Below, in pieces: positions 59,723 to 64,000 of a stretch of 64,000 bases of DNA. Source of the stretch: Roseovarius indicus (lineage in GTDB: Bacteria; Pseudomonadota; Alphaproteobacteria; Rhodobacterales; Rhodobacteraceae). Location of the stretch: contig NZ_CP031598.1 in NCBI RefSeq assembly GCF_008728195.1, forward strand, positions 1,364,001 to 1,428,000. The letters run 5' to 3'. The notes below the pieces were generated by a model that saw only the letters and a list, made by a program, of their open reading frames with translations, was not told the origin of the DNA and did not search any database. The stretch's first letter is position 1; every line of letters starts with the position of its first letter. A program made the position numbers and the translations under genes.

Positions 59723-60034
59723 TTAGCGCTCCGGACCGACCTCCATGGTCAGCAGGACCGAGGCGAGGCATTTGCCGTGTGCGTCTTGCGCCAGTGAACG
59801 GGTTACGCCGCCGGACAAGGCGTTCCGGATGACGAAATTCAGAGCATACAATTGCGGCAACTCGTACCGGGTGATGTTGTCTGCCGGAAAGGTGGCGAAA
59901 TGCGCCGCTACGCGTTCCGGTGTTACGTAGTTGCGCAGCATCTGGAAATCCTTCGGGTCGTAGGCGATCAGGGAGATGTTCGAGGTGTCGCCCTTGTCGC
60001 CCGTGCGGGCATGCGCAATGTCATGCAGTTTCAT
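59723..60034 (-). CDS. AtuA-associated small protein (AtuA C-terminal-like domain)
   Basis: 103 residues beginning MKLHDIAHARTGDKGDTSNIS, the signature of the small ferredoxin-fold partner of AtuA/DUF1446 proteins. Elsewhere it is the C-terminal part of a single protein. It overlaps the AtuA-like gene by 14 bp, so the two probably form a complex. Confidence 0.88.
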   Translation of the reverse strand: MKLHDIAHARTGDKGDTSNISLIAYDPKDFQMLRNYVTPERVAAHFATFPADNITRYELPQLYALNFVIRNALSGGVTRSLAQDAHGKCLASVLLTMEVGPER

Positions 60035-61364
60035 TCTGCACCTCCATCATTTCGACGTGCGTGGTGACCTGCGATGCGGGTAGCAGCGTGGAGGCGATTG
60101 CCAGGCATACGCGAACGCCCTTGGTCACCCCGCCGCCGCCGGCGGGGCCGGCGAGGTAAAGCCCCTCGACCTCTTCCCCGATCATGCGAGCGGTTTCGGC
60201 GTCTGAACAACGGGCCGCATAGCGCATGCGAACTTCGGTGGGCTGGCTGGTGGCGGTGGCGGCGGGCCAGACCGAGTTGACGCCAATCAACTCGCCGCGC
60301 TGTTCCATAAGGCTGTCCGTGTAGGGGGTCAGCCGCTCGCGCATGAGCGAAATGGCCATGTTGCCCCGGGCCAGGCAATTAGCGCCGGCATATGAAATCT
60401 GGCCCTCGCCGATCCAGCCGTCGAGATATCCGACCGACACCTTGAGGAACCCCGTGGCGGAGGCACCATCTGCCCCAGACATGGCGATGCTGTCAGGGCC
60501 GATCTCGTTGAAGCACACGCCAGAAAAATCCGCCACGACGTCTGGCTGAAGGTAGCGGGCCGGATCGTGGATTTCGTAGAGCAATTGCTCGGTGCACGAG
60601 GCCACGGAAATGCGCCCGCCGGTGCCGGGCAGTTTCGACAGAACCGCGGTGCCATCCGCCGAGACCTCGGCGAAGGGATAGCCGACCTGAGCGAGGCCGG
60701 TGACGTCCTTCTTGCCGGGGTCGGCGAAATAGCCGCCGGTGACCTGTGCGGCACATTCCAGCATGTGGCCGACCAGCGTGCCGCGGCCGAGGCGCGTGAC
60801 ATCATCGGGGGCCCAGCCGAATTCGTGCATCAGGGGGGCCAGAAACAGCGTGGGGTCCGACGCGCGGCCGCAGATTACCACGTCGGCGCCTGCGCTCAGC
60901 GCCTCGATCAGGCCTGTCACGCCGATATAGGCGTTGGCCGAAACGAGCCGGTCGCCCAGTTCGGCGGCGGGCGCCCGGGTTTCATCGAGCACGCTGCGGC
61001 CGATGATGCCGGTCACGTCATCGCCTGTGACCGCCGCGACCTTGAGGCCGGTGAGCCCCAGGTCGCGGGCGATGGCGATGGTGCGTTCCGCCGCCGCAAG
61101 GGGATTGGCGGCGCCCATGTTGCTGACGATGCGTGTGCCGTTTCGCGCGCAGATGGGGAGGATCGCGCGCATCCGGCGTTCCAGGTTGGGGTCGTAGCCG
61201 CCCGAGGGATCGGCAATGCGCGCCTGCTGGGACAGGGCAATCGTGCGCTCGCCCAGACATTCGAAGACGAGGAAGTCGAGCTCGCCACGCTCGGCCAGAT
61301 CCACTGCCGGTTCTATACGGTCTCCCTGAAATCCGGCGCCGGTGCCGATACGGATCGTTTTCAT
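60021..61364 (-). CDS. AtuA/DUF1446 family protein (acyclic terpene utilisation A-like)
   Basis: 447 residues from ATG 61364 (AAAGG upstream), beginning TIRIGTGAGFQGDRIEPAVDL, the standard family start. The pattern VCGRASDPTLFLAPLMHEFGW and CTEQLLYEIHDPARYLQPDV (both shown in part: ICGRASDPTLFLAP and EQLLYEIHDPA) fits. AtuA-type proteins are needed for citronellol/geraniol catabolism in Pseudomonas and appear in many uncharacterised acyl-hydration pathways. Next to a TAXI-TRAP importer here, so a carboxylate substrate is likely. Confidence 0.88.
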   Translation of the reverse strand: MKTIRIGTGAGFQGDRIEPAVDLAERGELDFLVFECLGERTIALSQQARIADPSGGYDPNLERRMRAILPICARNGTRIVSNMGAANPLAAAERTIAIARDLGLTGLKVAAVTGDDVTGIIGRSVLDETRAPAAELGDRLVSANAYIGVTGLIEALSAGADVVICGRASDPTLFLAPLMHEFGWAPDDVTRLGRGTLVGHMLECAAQVTGGYFADPGKKDVTGLAQVGYPFAEVSADGTAVLSKLPGTGGRISVASCTEQLLYEIHDPARYLQPDVVADFSGVCFNEIGPDSIAMSGADGASATGFLKVSVGYLDGWIGEGQISYAGANCLARGNMAISLMRERLTPYTDSLMEQRGELIGVNSVWPAATATSQPTEVRMRYAARCSDAETARMIGEEVEGLYLAGPAGGGGVTKGVRVCLAIASTLLPASQVTTHVEMMEVQNETA

Positions 61365-63220
61365 GCAATGACCTTTCTCTGCGGTCTGCCCGCGACATAG
61401 GCGCCGCCCAGCAGGATGAGGGCGGCAAAGGGTGTGACCGGATGCGGGTAGAGCGCCAGGCCGATGACAAGGATGTAGATCGTCACGTTGACCGCCTTGT
61501 GCGCGAAAAGGCGCATGCCGGTCAGCAGGGCCGGCACCGCGATCACGAGGGCGAGGCCCGACGAGACCGCTTCCATGATATCGACGGGCCCGCCGCCGAG
61601 CAGCATGCCGGGATAGAGCAGGAGCAGGAACGGCACGATATAGGTGACCGCGCCGAGGCGGACGGCCTCTCCGGCGGCGGGCAGCCAGTTGGTGCCGGCA
61701 ATGCCTGCACCGACGAAGACCGCAACGCAGACCGGCGGCGTGATGACGGAGATCGTCGCGAAGTAGAACACGAAGAGGTGTGCGGCCAGCGGCTCTACCC
61801 CCACTGCCGTCATCGCCGGGGCCAGGACGGCCGCGACGAGCACATAGGCTGCCGTCGTCGGCAGGCCCATGCCCATGATGAGGCAGACCGCGCCGACGAT
61901 GAGCGCCACGAGAACGACGCGGTCGCCCGCGACGGACACGATCAGCGAGGACAGGGTGACGCCGATGCCGGTGAGATTGATCATGGACACGAGCACCTGC
62001 GCGCCCGCGAGCAGGACGCCGATGATGACCATGCCCTTGCCCGCATCCTCGAGGCCATTGAGCAGCTTGCCCAGCATGTCGCGGAAGGGGAGGCGGCCGA
62101 TCTCGGTCGCGACGAAGGCGATGAGCAGCCCCACGATGCCGTAGAAGGCCGAGGTTGCGATCGACCGGCCGAGGTAGATACCGATCCCGAGCCCCGAGAG
62201 GGCCGCCAGGATCGGCGCCACCCGGCGCGGGGCAAGGATATGCGGCCACGCCGGCATCTCATGCTCGGGCACGATGGCGAGGCCCCGGCGCAGCGCGACG
62301 AAATGCACGGTCACGAAGACGGACACATAAAAGAGAATGGCGGGCAGGACGGCGCCGACGATGATGGTCCAGTAAGATACGCCAAGGATCTCGGCCATCA
62401 CGAAAGCGGCCGCGCCCATGATCGGCGGGGCGATCTGGCCGCCGGTGGAGGCCACTGCCTCGACGGCCGCCGCGAAGGGGCGTGGATAGCCGAGGCGGGT
62501 CATCATCGGGATGGTGAAGTTGCCGGTCGTGGCCACGTTGGCCACCGCCGATCCCGAGATCATACCGAAGAGGCCGCTGGCAATGGTGGATATCTTGGCC
62601 GCGCCGCCGGGCTGTCGCCCACCCAGCCGCATCGCGAGGTCCATGAAGGCCTGCCCGCCGCCCGTGTGCAGGAGCAATGCGCCGAAGAGGACGAAGGCGG
62701 ATACCACGGTCGCCGCAACGCCGGTGAGCATGCCCCAGATGCCCAGATCGCTGAGGAAGATCGTTTCGGTGATGAAGGCCGGATCGAAGCCGCGGTGCCG
62801 CAGGGGGCCGGGGAGAATGTTTCCGAAGGCCGCATAGGCGATGCCCAGTAGGACGAGGAGCGGAAAGATCGGCCCCACGGTGCGCCGCCCGAGTTCCAGC
62901 ACGGCGAGTACCACGCCGGCTGTCAGCGCCATGTCCAGCGTCGTGGCCCAGGGCATTTCCGTCATGATGCGGTCGTAGTTCACGACAACGTAGGCGCATG
63001 CGCTTGCGGTGGCGGCCATCAGCGTCAGGTCGATGGCCAGACCAACCGGCCGCCATGTCTTGCCCTTTCCGAGAGGATAGAGGGCAAAACCGAGTGCCGT
63101 GACCAGCGCGAGGAAAAGCGCGCGCTGGATAAGCCCCTCGAATGGGCCGGTTGCGGCGGTATATAGAACGAAGAGACCAACGGCGAGCGCCAGTCCCTTC
63201 TGTATGCGTTCCGCGGTCAT
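61361..63220 (-). CDS. TRAP transporter fused permease, TAXI type (4TM/12TM)
   Basis: 619 residues, very hydrophobic, with the DctM-like core including ISGSAVANVATTGNFTIPMM, GQIAPPIMGAAAFVMAE, GMGLPTTAAYVLVAAV and the N-terminal four-helix DctQ-like part. TAXI transporters pair such fused permeases with a TAXI-type binding protein, which follows in this operon on the upstream side. Start 10 bp from the binding-protein stop; end overlaps AtuA by 4 bp. Confidence 0.92.
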   Translation of the reverse strand: MTAERIQKGLALAVGLFVLYTAATGPFEGLIQRALFLALVTALGFALYPLGKGKTWRPVGLAIDLTLMAATASACAYVVVNYDRIMTEMPWATTLDMALTAGVVLAVLELGRRTVGPIFPLLVLLGIAYAAFGNILPGPLRHRGFDPAFITETIFLSDLGIWGMLTGVAATVVSAFVLFGALLLHTGGGQAFMDLAMRLGGRQPGGAAKISTIASGLFGMISGSAVANVATTGNFTIPMMTRLGYPRPFAAAVEAVASTGGQIAPPIMGAAAFVMAEILGVSYWTIIVGAVLPAILFYVSVFVTVHFVALRRGLAIVPEHEMPAWPHILAPRRVAPILAALSGLGIGIYLGRSIATSAFYGIVGLLIAFVATEIGRLPFRDMLGKLLNGLEDAGKGMVIIGVLLAGAQVLVSMINLTGIGVTLSSLIVSVAGDRVVLVALIVGAVCLIMGMGLPTTAAYVLVAAVLAPAMTAVGVEPLAAHLFVFYFATISVITPPVCVAVFVGAGIAGTNWLPAAGEAVRLGAVTYIVPFLLLLYPGMLLGGGPVDIMEAVSSGLALVIAVPALLTGMRLFAHKAVNVTIYILVIGLALYPHPVTPFAALILLGGAYVAGRPQRKVIA

Positions 63221-63229
63221 GGCCGTAGG

Positions 63230-64000
63230 TTACTCGGCCGGTTTCAGTTTTTCGGGCAGTTCAATCCCTTGTTCCTCGAACCAGCGCGCGGCGCCGGGGT
63301 GCAGGGGAATGGTGCCATACTGAAGCGTGACGTCGGCAAGGTTCATGCCCTTCAGGCTCGACATGGCGTTGGCCTGGGCTTCCTTGTCTTCCATGATCAC
63401 CTTGACGACCTGATAGACCACGTCCTCATCCATCGTGGAGGGCGCGGCGACGCCGACGCCGAAGCTCCACGCCGTGTAGGCGGGAAGCCCGTCGGCGGCG
63501 CCTTCCGGGACGTCGACGACTGAGATGTCGGGCATCTCGGAACGCAAGGTCTCGGCCTGGTCATCGGTCAGCCCGAGGATCGAGATATCGGTCGAGGTGG
63601 CGATATCCATGGTCGACCCGTCGAGCTTGTTGCCCGCGCCAGACTTCACGTATCCGGCGACGCGGTTGTCCTTGATCATCCCCACGATATCGGTGGTCGA
63701 GCCGCGAACGAAATCCGCGCTCAGGCCCAGTGTCTCGAAGACGGCTTCTGTCGTGGCTTCCGTGGCGGAGCCCCTCATGCCCGGGTTGAAGCGGACCTCT
63801 TTCAGGTCTTCGAGGCTGTCGACGTCGGCATCTGCGCGGACGACCACGTTCTGGGGCGCGCCGGTGTATACCCAGAGCAGGGTAAGATCCTGCGCGTTGC
63901 CCTCGAACTCGTTCGTGCCTTCGGCGGCGTGGCGCTGGACATTGGTGGTCACGGTGCCGAAATCCACCTGGCCGCGGGCCATGCGGCGGACGTTGTCCAT
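63230..64000 (-). CDS. TAXI-type TRAP substrate-binding protein (N-terminus outside window)
   Basis: At least 256 residues, open at the right edge, so the signal peptide and start are not seen. Visible TAXI features are RRMARGQVDFGTVTTNVQRH, WVYTGAPQNVVVRADADVDS, LEDLKEVRFNPGMRGSATE (given in part) and the YGTIPLHPGAARWFEEQGIELP C-terminus typical of the family (given in part). It binds an organic acid such as glutamate or 2-oxoglutarate in characterised members; here the substrate is unknown. Confidence 0.9.
   Translation of the reverse strand: MDNVRRMARGQVDFGTVTTNVQRHAAEGTNEFEGNAQDLTLLWVYTGAPQNVVVRADADVDSLEDLKEVRFNPGMRGSATEATTEAVFETLGLSADFVRGSTTDIVGMIKDNRVAGYVKSGAGNKLDGSTMDIATSTDISILGLTDDQAETLRSEMPDISVVDVPEGAADGLPAYTAWSFGVGVAAPSTMDEDVVYQVVKVIMEDKEAQANAMSSLKGMNLADVTLQYGTIPLHPGAARWFEEQGIELPEKLKPAE

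Overview
The window looks like accessory chromosome or a large replicon of an alphaproteobacterium of the Rhodobacterales/Roseobacter type. The reasons are very high GC coding sequence, tightly packed ATGA-overlapping operons, fused DctQM and TAXI TRAP transporters, several ABC importers each tied to a small catabolic operon, and TetR/GntR local regulators. This assignment is an inference from gene content; there is no rRNA, tRNA, replication gene, integrase or recognisable insertion sequence here.

Layout. 1-2653: two amidohydrolases (the first cut by the window edge) and an Asp/Glu/hydantoin racemase in one operon. 2830-12718: a self-contained RiPP locus. Reading left from a 417-bp control region are a SARP-like/TPR regulator, a PAP2 phosphatase with an (Asn-Arg)13 tract, and a subtilisin-like protease without signal peptide. 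Reading right are two 96-residue Cys/Thr-rich precursor peptides, a LanC cyclase, a stand-alone LanB C-terminal (elimination) protein and a stand-alone LanB N-terminal (glutamylation) protein. The precursors carry uninterrupted Thr-x-x-Cys arrays (5 units in one, 3+5 in the other), which suggests strings of four-residue methyllanthionine rings. This is the most novel-looking system in the window.

12735-22995: a GntR regulator and a TRAP importer with two beta-hydroxyacid dehydrogenases, an MmgE/PrpD protein, two SDRs, a metallo-beta-lactamase-fold hydrolase and a CMD-family protein, probably uptake and oxidation of a hydroxy-acid-like substrate. Two TAATACAA-containing sites may be the GntR operators. 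23198-26988: a uroporphyrinogen decarboxylase-like protein coupled to an NRPS-like adenylation/carrier/thioesterase-type protein whose putative nucleophile is Cys. 27107-35973: TetR, an atypical epimerase-like protein, an NMT1/SsuA-type ABC importer, a dimeric-barrel protein, an FAH hydrolase, a GMC oxidoreductase and an MFS carrier. 36008-39749: a DHDPS-like aldolase, a GNAT protein, a second atypical epimerase and a second, related TetR. 40015-46017: an isochorismatase-like hydrolase, a ribose-type ABC importer and a nitrilase-family amidase in one operon.

46140-58897: a peptide/nickel-type ABC importer, a TetR regulator, a luciferase-like monooxygenase, a flavin reductase, three Rid-family proteins, an alpha/beta hydrolase and a CoA-acylating (methyl)malonate-semialdehyde dehydrogenase. 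Eight copies of an AAACC-N4-GGTTT-like palindrome sit in front of these genes, indicating one TetR regulon. The enzyme set resembles the Rut pyrimidine pathway in logic (monooxygenase + flavin reductase + Rid + hydrolase, leading towards malonate semialdehyde), although the oxygenase is not obviously RutA. 58973-64000: a double-domain CMD protein, an AtuA-type protein with its small partner, and a TAXI-TRAP transporter whose binding protein runs off the end of the window.
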